From UBA6224 sp963800205 (lineage in GTDB: Bacteria; Patescibacteriota; Saccharimonadia; Saccharimonadales; UBA4665), in NCBI GenBank assembly GCA_963800205.1, contig CAWCZQ010000001.1, forward strand, positions 310,001-374,000: DNA of 64,000 nucleotides, given 5' to 3'. Shown piece by piece: positions 33,824 through 43,172 of the stretch. The position numbers and the translations under genes were made by a program. A model generated the notes under the pieces. That model was not told where the DNA came from. It searched no databases and worked only from the letters and a program-made list of their open reading frames with translations. Position 1 is the stretch's first letter, and each line of letters starts with the position of its first letter.

Positions 33824-34960
33824 CTAGCCTTTGATGTAATCGTGCAGTTTCTTGGCGTCGCGGTGCTTGCGCAGTTTGGCAAGGGCTTTGGCTTCGATTT
33901 GGCGAATGCGTTCGCGGGTAACGGCAAATTCTTGGCCGACTTCTTCTAGTGTGTGGCTCTTGCCATCTTCGAGCCCAAAGCGCAGCTTGATGATCTTTTG
34001 CTCGCGCTCGGTCAGACCACTCAGCATGTCTTTGACCTGCTCTTTGAGGAGCTGGTTAGTGGCTGATTCTTCGGGGCTGATGGTGTCTTCGTCTTCGATA
34101 AAGTCAGCCAGAACCGAGTCTTCCTCGTCATCGCGAATAGAAGCGTCTAACGAAGAGATATCCTGCTTAATCTTCATGATGTGTTCGACTTTTTCGACCT
34201 CAATTTCCATGGCGGCGGCGATTTCTTCGTTGGTCGGTTCGCGGTTGAGCTCTTGCGTCAGGCGGCGCTGAGTGCGCAGCAGCTTGTTGATGGTCTCTAC
34301 CATGTGCACTGGTATACGAATGGTTCGGGCCTGGTCGGCAATCGCCCGGGTAATCGCCTGGCGAATCCACCAGGTGGCGTAGGTACTAAATTTAAAGCCC
34401 TTGTCTGGGTCAAACTTTTCGACGGCACGGAGCAAGCCGGTATTTCCTTCTTGGATTAGATCCAAAAGGTCCAAGCCACGGCCAACGTATCGCTTGGCGA
34501 TTGATACCACAAGGCGCATGTTGGCCTCGGCCATTTTATCTTTGGCACCTTGGTCGCCGGCAACTACTTCGTGGGCCAGCTTGAGCTCTTCTTCGGCAGT
34601 CAGCAGCGGGATTTTACCAATTTCACGCAAATACAGCCGGACGGAGTCATCGGCTACGTCATCGTCGAGGTATACCGGGCTGGCGGCTTCGGCGGCAACT
34701 TCTTCTTCGTCGTCTTCAGCCCATTCATCGCCAACGCCGGCGGCGCTGGGTTCAGTGGTAGTAACATCGACGCGAGCGTCGGCTAATTCGGTCAGTAAGC
34801 TATCGAGGAGCTCGGCGTTGTCGGGGGTGTCGGGGATTGCCGCGTTGATTTCTTTTTGGCTGATGTGCCCATCTTTCTTGGCACTGGCAACCAACTGCGT
34901 TTTGACTTCTTCATAGTTAACATCAGCAGCCTTAGTATCTGCTTTCTTTGCTTTCGCCAT
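33824..34960 (-). CDS. rpoD: Primary sigma factor RpoD
   Basis: 378 aa. An N-terminal region-1.1-like domain (about 14-66) and an acidic stretch are followed by region 1.2 (SVRLYLREIGKIPLLTAEEE), region 2 (LLDLIQEGNTGLLRAVEKF, YATWWIRQAITRAI), region 3 and region 4 (GLTEREQKIIKLRFGL, VTRERIRQIEAKALAKLRKH). It directs RNA polymerase to housekeeping promoters. Its ATG shares one base with the dnaG stop (TAATG), and the Shine-Dalgarno AGGAGG lies inside the last dnaG codons, so translation is coupled. The dnaG-rpoD order is the classic macromolecular-synthesis operon without rpsU. Confidence 0.96.
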   Translation of the reverse strand: MAKAKKADTKAADVNYEEVKTQLVASAKKDGHISQKEINAAIPDTPDNAELLDSLLTELADARVDVTTTEPSAAGVGDEWAEDDEEEVAAEAASPVYLDDDVADDSVRLYLREIGKIPLLTAEEELKLAHEVVAGDQGAKDKMAEANMRLVVSIAKRYVGRGLDLLDLIQEGNTGLLRAVEKFDPDKGFKFSTYATWWIRQAITRAIADQARTIRIPVHMVETINKLLRTQRRLTQELNREPTNEEIAAAMEIEVEKVEHIMKIKQDISSLDASIRDDEEDSVLADFIEDEDTISPEESATNQLLKEQVKDMLSGLTEREQKIIKLRFGLEDGKSHTLEEVGQEFAVTRERIRQIEAKALAKLRKHRDAKKLHDYIKG

Positions 34961-36735
34961 TACAAACCTCCTGTAATGCGTTTAAGTAGGTTATCGAGTT
35001 CTTTTACTTTAATAAGCAGCGTCTGGGCGTCCGCTTCATCAGCTTGGCGCATTTGCGACGCAAGAGACTGTTTTTGATCTTTTACATACGCTTCTATCAG
35101 CCTTGCTTGTAACCGAGCTGCTTCATACCGAAGTTCTGTTAGCTCGAGGTCTTGATAGAGCTCTTCATACTGTAACCCTAGTATCTTAACATATTCCGGC
35201 AAGCCAGACACCTCTGAGGAGCTCAGCACCGCCGCCATCTCGACGGGCGTTTGCCCCTTGGTGCCAAAATCTTCGTTGGTCTGGAGAATGCGCAGCAGAG
35301 CGCCGCTAGTATCGTGGCTAAACATATCCGGCGTCAGGTTGGCCAAATAGGTGCGCAGCTCTGGCCGCAGTAAGACCAGACTCAGCAAGTGATCTTGCTG
35401 CTTCGCGTACTCAATCGCCTGCTTGGGCGGCAACTCTACCGCAGCCTGCCGACGCTTGAGTGGCTTGGTTGGCAGCGAACCAGCCTGCTGCATCTTGGCC
35501 GTTAGGGCTTCTTTGCTGGTATCGAGCCGCTTGGCAATGGCGCCGATGTAGTGATCTTGCTCCACCGGATCAGTCAGCGCTTTGACAACCGGCAGCAGCA
35601 CGTCGCTAAACTGGCGCTTGCCCTGCGCCGATGATAGGTCGAGCACTTTTTCGTACCGCTCCATCAGCCAGTCCAGGGCGTATTGCGGCTGTTGAATAAT
35701 TTCTTTCCACATCTCAACATTTTGCTTGATGAGTTCGTCGGGGTCTTTGCCGCTCGGTATGGTAACCACGCTCAAGCTGACCTTGGTTTTGCTGGCGATT
35801 GGTATGGCCCGCTCGGTGGCATTCATGCCGGCATTATCGGCATCAAAACACAGCCGAATATCGCCAGTAAAGCGGCCGAGGGCTTTCAGATGTGGCTCGG
35901 TTAGCGCCGTGCCGGCCGTAGCGACGACCTGTCGGATGCCGGCTTGGTGGCTCATGATAACGTCGAGATTGCCTTCGGCCAGTAGCACATACTTTTCTTT
36001 GCGAATAGCCGCCTTGGCCAGGTGCAGCCCGTACACGTGGCGGCTCTTGTCGTACAGAGGTGTAGCCGGAGTATTGATATACTTTGGCGCGTTCGGGTCG
36101 TCGGCCAGCAGTCTGGCCGTAAAGCCGACCACTCGCCCCTGCGCATCACAGAGCGGAATCATTAAGCGCCCACGGAACATATCGCTGCCATAGCGGCTAG
36201 TCAGCCCGGCCAGCTTAATATCGCGCTCATCGTAGCCGCGCTTTTTTAGGAAATCCACGAGCGCCCGGCCATTATTGGGCGCGTAGCCCAGCTGCCACTC
36301 CAGCGCCGTAGCTTTGGTAAATTGCCGTTTCGTAAACACGTATTCCAAGGCGGTGCTGCTCTTGGCAAACTGGGCTTGATAAAATTTGGTACTCAATTCG
36401 AGGATTTCGTACAGCCGATCTTTGTTGGGCCCCTGCCCTTGGCCCTGGCTGCGGTATTGTTCTAGGTCAATTCCCGCTTTGCGCGCCAAATGTTCGAGCG
36501 TTTGCTTAAAGTCCAGCCCCTCCATCTGCATGACAAAGCTAAACATGTCGCCGCCCTTGCCACTGCTAAAGTCGTGCCATATTTGCTTTTCGGGACTCAC
36601 CACAAAGCTCGGCGTCTTCTCGCTACCAAACGGGCTCAGGCCCTTCCAGTTGCGGCCGGCACGCTTAAGCTGGACGTATTCACTAATAACGTCCTCGATC
36701 GCCAGCCGGCTCTTTATTTCCTCAACCGCATCCAT
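34960..36735 (-). CDS. dnaG: DNA primase without zinc ligands
   Basis: 591 aa. The N-terminal domain keeps the CHC2 fold landmarks (LKRAGRNWKGLSPFGSEKTPSF, then IWHDFSSGKGGDMFSF), but the zinc ligands are gone: CPFH is SPFG and CFGCG is DFSSG. The RNA-polymerase/TOPRIM core is intact (LLAEGNLDVIMSHQAG, CFDADNAGM), and a C-terminal helicase-binding region follows. DnaG makes RNA primers for replication. The catalytic centre looks functional, so initiation on template, which uses the zinc domain, may work differently. TACTAT ends 10 nt before the ATG. It is coupled to rpoD downstream. Confidence 0.93.
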   Translation of the reverse strand: MDAVEEIKSRLAIEDVISEYVQLKRAGRNWKGLSPFGSEKTPSFVVSPEKQIWHDFSSGKGGDMFSFVMQMEGLDFKQTLEHLARKAGIDLEQYRSQGQGQGPNKDRLYEILELSTKFYQAQFAKSSTALEYVFTKRQFTKATALEWQLGYAPNNGRALVDFLKKRGYDERDIKLAGLTSRYGSDMFRGRLMIPLCDAQGRVVGFTARLLADDPNAPKYINTPATPLYDKSRHVYGLHLAKAAIRKEKYVLLAEGNLDVIMSHQAGIRQVVATAGTALTEPHLKALGRFTGDIRLCFDADNAGMNATERAIPIASKTKVSLSVVTIPSGKDPDELIKQNVEMWKEIIQQPQYALDWLMERYEKVLDLSSAQGKRQFSDVLLPVVKALTDPVEQDHYIGAIAKRLDTSKEALTAKMQQAGSLPTKPLKRRQAAVELPPKQAIEYAKQQDHLLSLVLLRPELRTYLANLTPDMFSHDTSGALLRILQTNEDFGTKGQTPVEMAAVLSSSEVSGLPEYVKILGLQYEELYQDLELTELRYEAARLQARLIEAYVKDQKQSLASQMRQADEADAQTLLIKVKELDNLLKRITGGL

Positions 36736-36890
36736 GTCTACGTAAATAGTAGAGGTTAACAGGGAGATAGTAAATATTCACCCCTGCTAATTCCTCTCTG
36801 CCCAATCCACCATATGCCATCTACCATCTACCGTGCCTCAGCTAACCAGTAGCGGTTTGGCCGCTTTTTCGGTACTATAAAACCATAGTT

Positions 36891-37544
36891 ATGCCCCCAC
36901 AAGACCCCAATCGCCAACCAAACCTACCGCCACCGGTAGCGCCGACACCGCGCAACCCTGGCCAACCGGTATCATCGACGCCGTACGATTTTATTATGGA
37001 CTCCAACTTGCCCAATAAGAGTGGTCCTGGCCCCAAAAAGGGTTCCAAGCTTCTCTACGTGGCTATTATTGGCATAATTATTGTGGTTATTCTCTTTAGC
37101 ATCGTGCTGTTTACCAGTGGCGGTAGCTCCAGCAAGGCCGAGTACCTTACCGTCGCCCAAGAACAGACCGAAATGATACGCATCGCCGACGAACACTACG
37201 GTGACTTGCAAGATGCATCCACGAAAGCTTTTGTTATTAATACTCAGTTGTCACTCCTTAGCTCCCAGGCTGACTTCCTCAAGTTTTTGAGCAGCAACGG
37301 CGCTGGCATAGACCAAAAACAGCTCGGTGGCGCCTTTGACGCCCAAACCGATACGCAGCTCACCGCCGCCCAAGGCAATGGCAACATCGACGGCACCCTC
37401 AAGGACGTCCTGGTGACCGACCTCACCACCTACCAGCAACATATCCGCGCCGCCTTCAACGCCACCGACAGCCAAGCGGCCCGCGCTGAATTACAGAAGC
37501 TCTTCGACCAAGCCGCCCTGCTACTCGAACAAGCCAAACCTTAG
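36891..37544 (+). CDS. Membrane-anchored protein (217 aa)
   Basis: A Pro/Asn-rich cytoplasmic N-terminus of ~50 residues, one membrane helix (about 54-76, LLYVAIIGIIIVVILFSIVL), then a Gly/Ser turn and an extracellular helical domain of ~135 residues. No cysteines or enzyme motifs. A TATAAA box ends 9 nt before the ATG, which predicts a very short leader. Proteins of this plan (PQQPxP tail, one helix, helical outer domain) are frequent in Saccharibacteria. Function unknown. It overlaps the convergent MmcQ gene by 4 bp. Confidence 0.6.
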   Translation: MPPQDPNRQPNLPPPVAPTPRNPGQPVSSTPYDFIMDSNLPNKSGPGPKKGSKLLYVAIIGIIIVVILFSIVLFTSGGSSSKAEYLTVAQEQTEMIRIADEHYGDLQDASTKAFVINTQLSLLSSQADFLKFLSSNGAGIDQKQLGGAFDAQTDTQLTAAQGNGNIDGTLKDVLVTDLTTYQQHIRAAFNATDSQAARAELQKLFDQAALLLEQAKP

Positions 37545-37858
37545 GCTGTTACTAATAGATAGCTGTGGCGGATGAGGTCTTGCACCTCTTCCCACTCCAG
37601 TTGGCCGGTCAGAATAACCGTGTTCCAGTGCTTTTTATTCAGATGATACCCGGGCAGCACGCTCTCGTAGCGTTCGCGTAGGGTTTGCGCCAGCAGTGGG
37701 TCACACTTGAGGCTAATATTTACCGGTTCCTTGCCCTCTTGTATCAGAGCAAACATTTTGTCGTGCACTTTATATACCGCCACCTCTTCGCCAAACGGAT
37801 ATTCCCGCACGGCATCCGGCATACTTAATACGTAATCTTCGACAGTTTTGTGATCCAT
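37541..37858 (-). CDS. MmcQ/YjbR family protein
   Basis: 105 aa, matching the whole length of the MmcQ/YjbR (DUF419) family: VEDYVLSMPDAVREYPFGEE, MFALI, VNISLKCDP, and LPGYHLNKKHWNTVIL near the end. The fold is a CyaY-like, double-wing DNA-binding type; molecular role is unclear in known members. TACAAT ends 8 nt before the ATG on the minus strand. Confidence 0.85.
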   Translation of the reverse strand: MDHKTVEDYVLSMPDAVREYPFGEEVAVYKVHDKMFALIQEGKEPVNISLKCDPLLAQTLRERYESVLPGYHLNKKHWNTVILTGQLEWEEVQDLIRHSYLLVTA

Positions 37859-37989
37859 AATGCTCTATTGTAGTACATCATTAGCGATACTGGACGACGT
37901 ATTAGGCGACTGTGCAATAAAAGGTTGACGTATGGGAGTATACTGGTGGTAAGTACGTGAGAGTACCATTGAGTAACCAAAGGAGACCT

Positions 37990-40952
37990 ATGACCTACAA
38001 CCTGCGCCACGGCGCCATTTCAAAAATCAGAAAATTCCAATCAAAATTTACGAATCTAACGATGGCAATAGTTTTTGCAATCACCAGTCTAAGCGGCGCA
38101 GCGCCGCTATTTTTGTCCCTACCGCCCATGCTGCCGGTAGTGAAACAATCACAGCCGATAACCATCATGGGTGGACAACTGATGATACGCGAACGGGCGG
38201 CACCGTCAGCTTCGTAAATGACAGCAGCGCTCCTGGTTATGGCGCACTGAAACTAGCTACTGACGATACAACAGCAGCTAAAGCGCAGTACACCAAGTAC
38301 TTCGTACCTGTGCCGCTCAGTGATGTAAGTAACGCTAGCTTAAGCTACTCTACAAAACAAAACAGCGCCCCATTTGCTGGAGCAGATGCTGCATACCAAT
38401 TGTATGTTTGGGTTAATGGCAACTCTGGCTTCGACACCTTGACTTACGAACCATACGTTAACGAAGGTAATGCCGCCATTCATCAGGGAGAATGGCAAAG
38501 CTGGAATGTTGGTCAAGGTCGCTTTTATTCTTCCCACGATTTCTCAGGTACTGGCGGTTCATTGCAAACTAGCCAGGGAACATATACCTACTCGTTAGAC
38601 CAGATTCGTGACTACTTCCCTAATTTGAACATAATCGGGTTTGGCGTAAATATTGGTTCAAACAACCCGGGGTATGTCGTCGAAGCTGATTCTTTCGCAT
38701 TCAATGGCACGACTTATGACTTCGAACCAGCTGATTACGCATACCCAAGTACGAACGAACAGAACAGAACCGCAGAACATGGCTATGTGGATTTAGTAAG
38801 CAGAACGACAAAAGATGTAACGCTAAAATTCGTTAACCCAGATCCGTACGTTATGTGCTTTGAATACCGATCTGATGGCGATACATCACAAAGTAGTGGC
38901 ACTAACTACAATCCGGCCGTACATGATGGTGTTTATCCACACGTTTGTCTGACAAACGATGAGGCCACCCTACCACCTATCAGTGCCGGTCAATATGTTG
39001 AAGTCCGCTCAACATTCGGCGCCGAACGAAACACTGATTTTGACTGGACGCGATTTGATGTCGCGCCGGATACAACAGGTCCGACGATTGTAGTTAACAG
39101 CGGCTCGCCTGCTAATGGCGACTACCTGAGCGGTACGCGCTATACCCGTGAAGGTCAGCCAGACCAACAACGCAACCGCTTCACCTTTAACATCACTGAT
39201 CCCGGCGGTGTCTGGAAAGCTGCCATGTACGTAACTGACAGCACTGGTAACAAGGTTAAGGAATACGCTTTAACTCAACACGGCGCACCGCACGAGGATC
39301 TATGGTACGCCGATGTCGACACTACGCAATATGCCAATGGGCGGTATCAATTTGCAGTACGTGCCGTTGACAACGCTAACCCGCACAACGCCAGTTATTT
39401 CAACAACCGCAAAGATAGCTACGGTGTAACCATCGATAACACACGACCTAGCATCCACATTAGCGCCCCGAGTGATAACGCTTATACACAAGGAGACTTC
39501 ACAATCGTAGGCACCGCTAGTGATAACTTGAGCGGTGTAGATCATGTCAATGTTTACGTAGCTCACAACCCATGGAGCGCAGGTGGTTATGTAGTTAATA
39601 ATCAGCAAGCCGTCTACAGCCAAGGATCCGGTCAGTTTACTTATCATGCTACGAACATTCCGGACGGCACTTACGTCGTAAAAGCCGTTGCTTACGACAA
39701 TGCCGGCAAGGCGCAGTTTGCAGAAACTGTACAGATAACTGTCGACAACACTGCTCCTGTTGCTCAAATCACAAACCCTACTGCCGGTGAAGCTCTGAGC
39801 TATCGACGCGATGGTACAGTAGATATTCGTGGCACTATTACCGACAATAATCCCGATCATTACTACCTCCGAATCACCGGTCCTAATGGTTACGTCGCCG
39901 GCCCTGGTACTGTTTACAGCACAGATACTTCTAACCAGTCATTGTTCAGTTGGAACCTCCACGGATTAGACGACGGTGATTATGTAATCGACCTGCAAGC
40001 ACGCGATGCGGCTGGCAACAAAGACAGCGGATCGTCCCAAAAAATCCACGTAACAGTAGACAATACACGACCCATCATCACATTTACGTGGCCAGAAGAT
40101 TTTCAAAACCCTTTCCAGGTCGGTCCTGAACTACATATTGAAGTCACTGACCCTAATGGTAGTGGCGTAGACTCTACGAAAGCGGTGCTACATGTCTACA
40201 ACGAAAGCGACAATACACCAACAAGTGCTTGGTGCACTGGTACAACCTGCAGCACGAGCAGCCTGGTCGATGGCAACTATTACGTAAAGGCTGGCATAAA
40301 TGACCTTGCTGGCAATAACCAGACACTCACTCAGCATTTTACGATCGACAGCACTGCTCCAGCATTGACGATTAACCCATACGCAGGTACCGACACCACC
40401 CCAACCTTAACAGGCACAACCAGCGATGTGAGCGATGTTGTAACCGTAGATGGCGCCAGTGCTACAGTCAGTACCGTAGCTAATGGCGATGGTAGCTTTG
40501 ATTGGAGTTACACATTACCAGAACAAACCGCCGGTGATCACAACGTTACTGTGGTAAGCACAGACGAAGCTGGCAATGCCACACAACAGACCGCAACCGT
40601 AAGCGTAACTACTCCACCAGCAGCACGACAAGCTCAACAAAGAATTTTGAGCAACCCTGGACGCGGCAACAAAAAAGTAACTGTCACGCCCAATAATGAC
40701 GGACAGGTGCTTGGCGCATCAACTACTTCTGATGATGGCTCAAGCTCGAACAGCAAGGGTAAGGTAAAAGGTGCGGAAACAACGAAGAACGACGAGATTC
40801 AGCTCGCAACCAACAAACAAACTGACGACGCAAAAAACACCAGCAGCAGCGCTTTCTTAGCCCTCGGCTGGTGGTGGATAGCCGTAGCAGCAGCACTTGT
40901 GCTCTTCTTTGGTCTCATCTTCCGCAAGGCGGACACCGTCAAAAAATCCTAA
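37990..40952 (+). pseudogene. Large Ig-repeat surface protein, frameshifted in signal peptide
   Basis: A reading frame starting at 37990 (AGGAG 4 nt upstream) encodes a signal peptide MTYNLRHG...MAIVFAITSLSGAAPLF and then leaves frame. The +2 frame continues at once with VPTAHAAGSETITADNHHG and runs to 40952. The junction is a run of five T at 38110-38114; six T would restore one protein of ~987 aa with an AHA-A signal-peptidase site. The mature part has an N-terminal beta domain, about four Ig/cadherin-like modules each starting with (V/I)DNTxP, a Ser/Lys linker and a C-terminal membrane helix (GWWWIAVAAALVLFFGLIF) with a KKS end. Without the shift, only a start at GTG 38310 lacking a signal is possible. 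Confidence 0.75.
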
Positions 40953-40971
40953 AATAAAGCCCAACAATAAT

Positions 40972-41002
40972 AAAAGAGCTTGCCACCACGCAAGCTCTTT
41001 TT
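40972..41002. terminator. Bidirectional terminator
   Basis: A perfect stem GAGCTTGC/GCAAGCTC with loop CACCAC, flanked by A and T runs on both sides. It ends the surface-protein gene (plus) and the HAD gene (minus), which converge here. Confidence 0.9.
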
Positions 41003-41013
41003 AGTGCACGGTG

Positions 41014-41664
41014 CTATTGTTCGATTTGTGGAAGCAGCGCTGGTAGCTCTGTCAACGAATCAATAATGTAGTCGGGGTTGTGTTGTTGCAGCTCATCCTT
41101 GCTGCTCATACCGTGCGTAATGCCAATGGTGGCACGCACACCGCTCGCTTTACCGGCAAGCATATCACCTATGCCGTCACCGATGTAAATGGCGTCAGCT
41201 GGTGCACAGCTAAGCTCGCCAAGACAGCGCAGCAATCCGTCTGGTGAAGGTTTGTGTTCGCTACATTTGTCTGCGCCAATGATTACTTCAAAAAATTCTT
41301 CGAGTTCGAACCGCTGCAGACGATCGAGCGCCATGGCGGTGTACGAGCCGGTAAACATTCCAATGCGATAGCCGGCATCACGCAGCTGCGTTAATACCTC
41401 ACGGCCACCCTCATATGCCTGTAGCAAATGCAGATGAGCATCATGGTGCTCGATATGAGCCGTCTCTAGCTCGGCCGCGTCGTGCTGCGGCGCCAACAGT
41501 TCGTACATGGCTCGAATAGGTTTGCCGGTCACGGCGGCCATCTGTTGGCGTGTAGTTTCCACGCCGCGCGCCGTCAATACGTTCTCGAATGCTTGGTGAA
41601 TAAACTCGCGCGAATCCAGCACCACGCCGTCCATATCAAAGATAATAGCCTCTAGCCTACTCAT
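41014..41664 (-). CDS. HAD-superfamily phosphatase (phosphoglycolate-phosphatase-like)
   Basis: 216 aa from MSRLEAIIFDMDGVVLDSRE. HAD motifs: I DMDGVVLDS, II FTGSYT, III KPSPDGLLRCL, IV YIGDGIGDMLAG, with a helical cap after motif I. It removes phosphate from a small metabolite such as phosphoglycolate. The first ATG of the long frame is 45 codons upstream, but that part overlaps the previous gene and reads as unlikely protein. The chosen ATG overlaps the upstream stop by 8 bp (ATGAGTAG), suggesting coupling. Confidence 0.82.
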   Translation of the reverse strand: MSRLEAIIFDMDGVVLDSREFIHQAFENVLTARGVETTRQQMAAVTGKPIRAMYELLAPQHDAAELETAHIEHHDAHLHLLQAYEGGREVLTQLRDAGYRIGMFTGSYTAMALDRLQRFELEEFFEVIIGADKCSEHKPSPDGLLRCLGELSCAPADAIYIGDGIGDMLAGKASGVRATIGITHGMSSKDELQQHNPDYIIDSLTELPALLPQIEQ

Positions 41665-42493
41665 GGTCGCGGAGCCACTCCAGATAGTACAGTCCTTCTG
41701 CAATGATGGTTTTACTTTTCTCTGAGGCATAGATATCCGTCTCCGTTTGTACGCTGGCGTAGTCGGGGATGAGCGCCTCTCGGTAAGTCGGTATTGCATA
41801 CTTTAGTTGTCCCCATAATGGAGACAGCACTAATACGGCAGCGACAATCGTCGGCAAGCGGCGAGCTCCCTGTTTTAACAGTCGACTGCTCCGTACGGCC
41901 AAGACAACGCCAATAATCGTCATGCCCGGCAACACCATATTGAAGTAAAGTGGCCGCCACCATGGATCTCCGCTAACGTCGGTGGCTCCGTTCGCATGAG
42001 CTACCATGAGAACATCTGCTGCGACCTGTATCATCAACATGACTATACCGGTCACTAGGATAAAACCCACCTGCTTCTGCATGATGTACTCGGCCGGTTT
42101 TTCTCCTGTGGTAACTTCTCTGGCAGCCCTTCTCGTTTGACGGTGCCATAGCCCATATACAATTCGCGCAGCTAAGATAATAAAGATGTTACAAAAGCCA
42201 CCGAGCGCATAAAAGATCCCTAGAAATGCTAAGCCGCCATTATCACTAGCCAACATGGAAAGGCCCATAATAAATGGAAGTATGCCAAAGAGCACCAACG
42301 ATACGATAAAGGCAGTTCGGAGTCTTTTGTTAGGAGGTTCTGCGGGCGTTGGTTCTGTCAAAGTTATAGGTGTTCCACCACCTACCCCGCCACTTTTCAC
42401 CTCCGCCGCCATTAATTCAGTCGGTACTTCTGCGTTACTCGTTGGCTGGCTTGCTGGAGGCGGTTCTTGGTTGTTTAGGTTTTGTGGGTTCAT
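41657..42493 (-). CDS. Multi-helix membrane protein (278 aa)
   Basis: A Pro/Glu/Thr-rich cytoplasmic N-terminus (~55 residues), then about five membrane helices (about 60-82, 86-112, 140-165, 185-205, 213-233) and a cytoplasmic C-terminus. No transporter signature. The last residues (LYYLEWLRDHE) are the same as the end of the neighbouring oligoribonuclease (YYLEWLRDHS), encoded by an exact 26-bp DNA repeat. The gene sits between orn and the HAD gene on one strand, probably as an operon. Confidence 0.6.
   Translation of the reverse strand: MNPQNLNNQEPPPASQPTSNAEVPTELMAAEVKSGGVGGGTPITLTEPTPAEPPNKRLRTAFIVSLVLFGILPFIMGLSMLASDNGGLAFLGIFYALGGFCNIFIILAARIVYGLWHRQTRRAAREVTTGEKPAEYIMQKQVGFILVTGIVMLMIQVAADVLMVAHANGATDVSGDPWWRPLYFNMVLPGMTIIGVVLAVRSSRLLKQGARRLPTIVAAVLVLSPLWGQLKYAIPTYREALIPDYASVQTETDIYASEKSKTIIAEGLYYLEWLRDHE
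41665..41690. repeat. 26-bp direct repeat, copy A
   Basis: Identical over 26 bp to 42547-42572. It encodes the C-terminal YLEWLRD of the membrane protein on the minus strand. Beyond the exact part, GCAATG and GG at matching offsets are also shared. Confidence 0.9.
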
Positions 42494-42538
42494 TGTTTAT
42501 ATCATGTAATTTAAGCTGTATAGCGGCAATCAATGGCT

Positions 42539-43093
42539 CTATGAGTGGTCGCGGAGCCACTCCAGATAGTACTGCCACTCGGCAATGCTGGCCTGGATGT
42601 CGTCGAAGGCGCGGTGTATTTCGCGCTTTTCGTACTCCACACCGTGGCGGCCCTGCATAAAGACTTTTAGCGACGATACATCGAGCATGCGGTAGTGCAA
42701 CCGCATGTCTAATGCCGGCCACCAGCGTTCTATAAACTTGCGGTCGTTGTGGATGCTGTTGCCTGCCAGCACCGCCGGTTCGTCGCCAAACTGCGCCTGC
42801 ACCAGGGCGATAAGGTCGGCCTCGACATCTTTGCTGGGCCGGGCGTCGTCCATTTTGGCAATAAATTCGTCACGGTTAGCTGGGTAGTCCTTCCACCAAA
42901 TGTTGGCTTGCATCCGCTCTATAACGGTTTTCTTGGGTTGCTGCACAATGGCTTCGTAGCTGGCCAGCGTCTTAAAGTTAAAATCGGTAATTTCGGCGGC
43001 AACCTCCAGGATGACATCTTTGTTGGCATCGAGCCCCGTCATCTCCAGGTCCACCCACAGCAGCTTGGTTGGGATACGTTTTTTATCAATCAT
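42539..43093 (-). CDS. orn: Oligoribonuclease
   Basis: 184 aa, the family length. DEDDh exonuclease motifs: Exo I LLWVDLEMTGLD, Exo II NSIHNDRKFIERW, Exo III HRAFDDIQASI. Orn degrades 2-5 nt RNAs to mononucleotides, finishing mRNA decay started by PNPase and RNase J of this window. I use MIDKKRIPTK at 43093: TATACT ends 7 nt before it on the minus strand. Its C-terminal codons contain one copy of the 26-bp repeat. Confidence 0.94.
   Translation of the reverse strand: MIDKKRIPTKLLWVDLEMTGLDANKDVILEVAAEITDFNFKTLASYEAIVQQPKKTVIERMQANIWWKDYPANRDEFIAKMDDARPSKDVEADLIALVQAQFGDEPAVLAGNSIHNDRKFIERWWPALDMRLHYRMLDVSSLKVFMQGRHGVEYEKREIHRAFDDIQASIAEWQYYLEWLRDHS
42547..42572. repeat. 26-bp direct repeat, copy B
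   Basis: Identical to 41665-41690. It encodes the last residues of oligoribonuclease. Orn proteins naturally end in a helix here, so this copy is probably the original. Confidence 0.9.
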
Positions 43094-43120
43094 TGCTCCC
43101 AGTATACCTCTGTTGCTACC

Positions 43121-43154
43121 CAAAAGAAAAACCCCGACCGGGTGGATCGGGGTT
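43121..43154 (-). terminator. Terminator of the broken reductase gene
   Basis: Stem AACCCCGA/TCGGGGTT at 43130-43137 and 43147-43154; on the minus strand it is followed by TTTTTCTTTT. The orn -10 box begins only 15 bp further on. Confidence 0.85.
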
Positions 43155-43172
43155 CTGGGTGCTTGCGGAGAG

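Noticed and set aside
38110..38114. Firm call of phase variation at the T-run
   Set aside because: Five or six T is short for classical slipped-strand switching, and three other single-base shifts in the window make sequence error at least as likely; kept only as a finding to test.
39060..40620. Recurring GACAACACnGC/CGnCC-like motifs in the surface gene as a DNA repeat array
   Set aside because: They encode the (V/I)DNT(A/R)P starts of Ig-like modules and are diverged at the DNA level; this is protein repeat structure.
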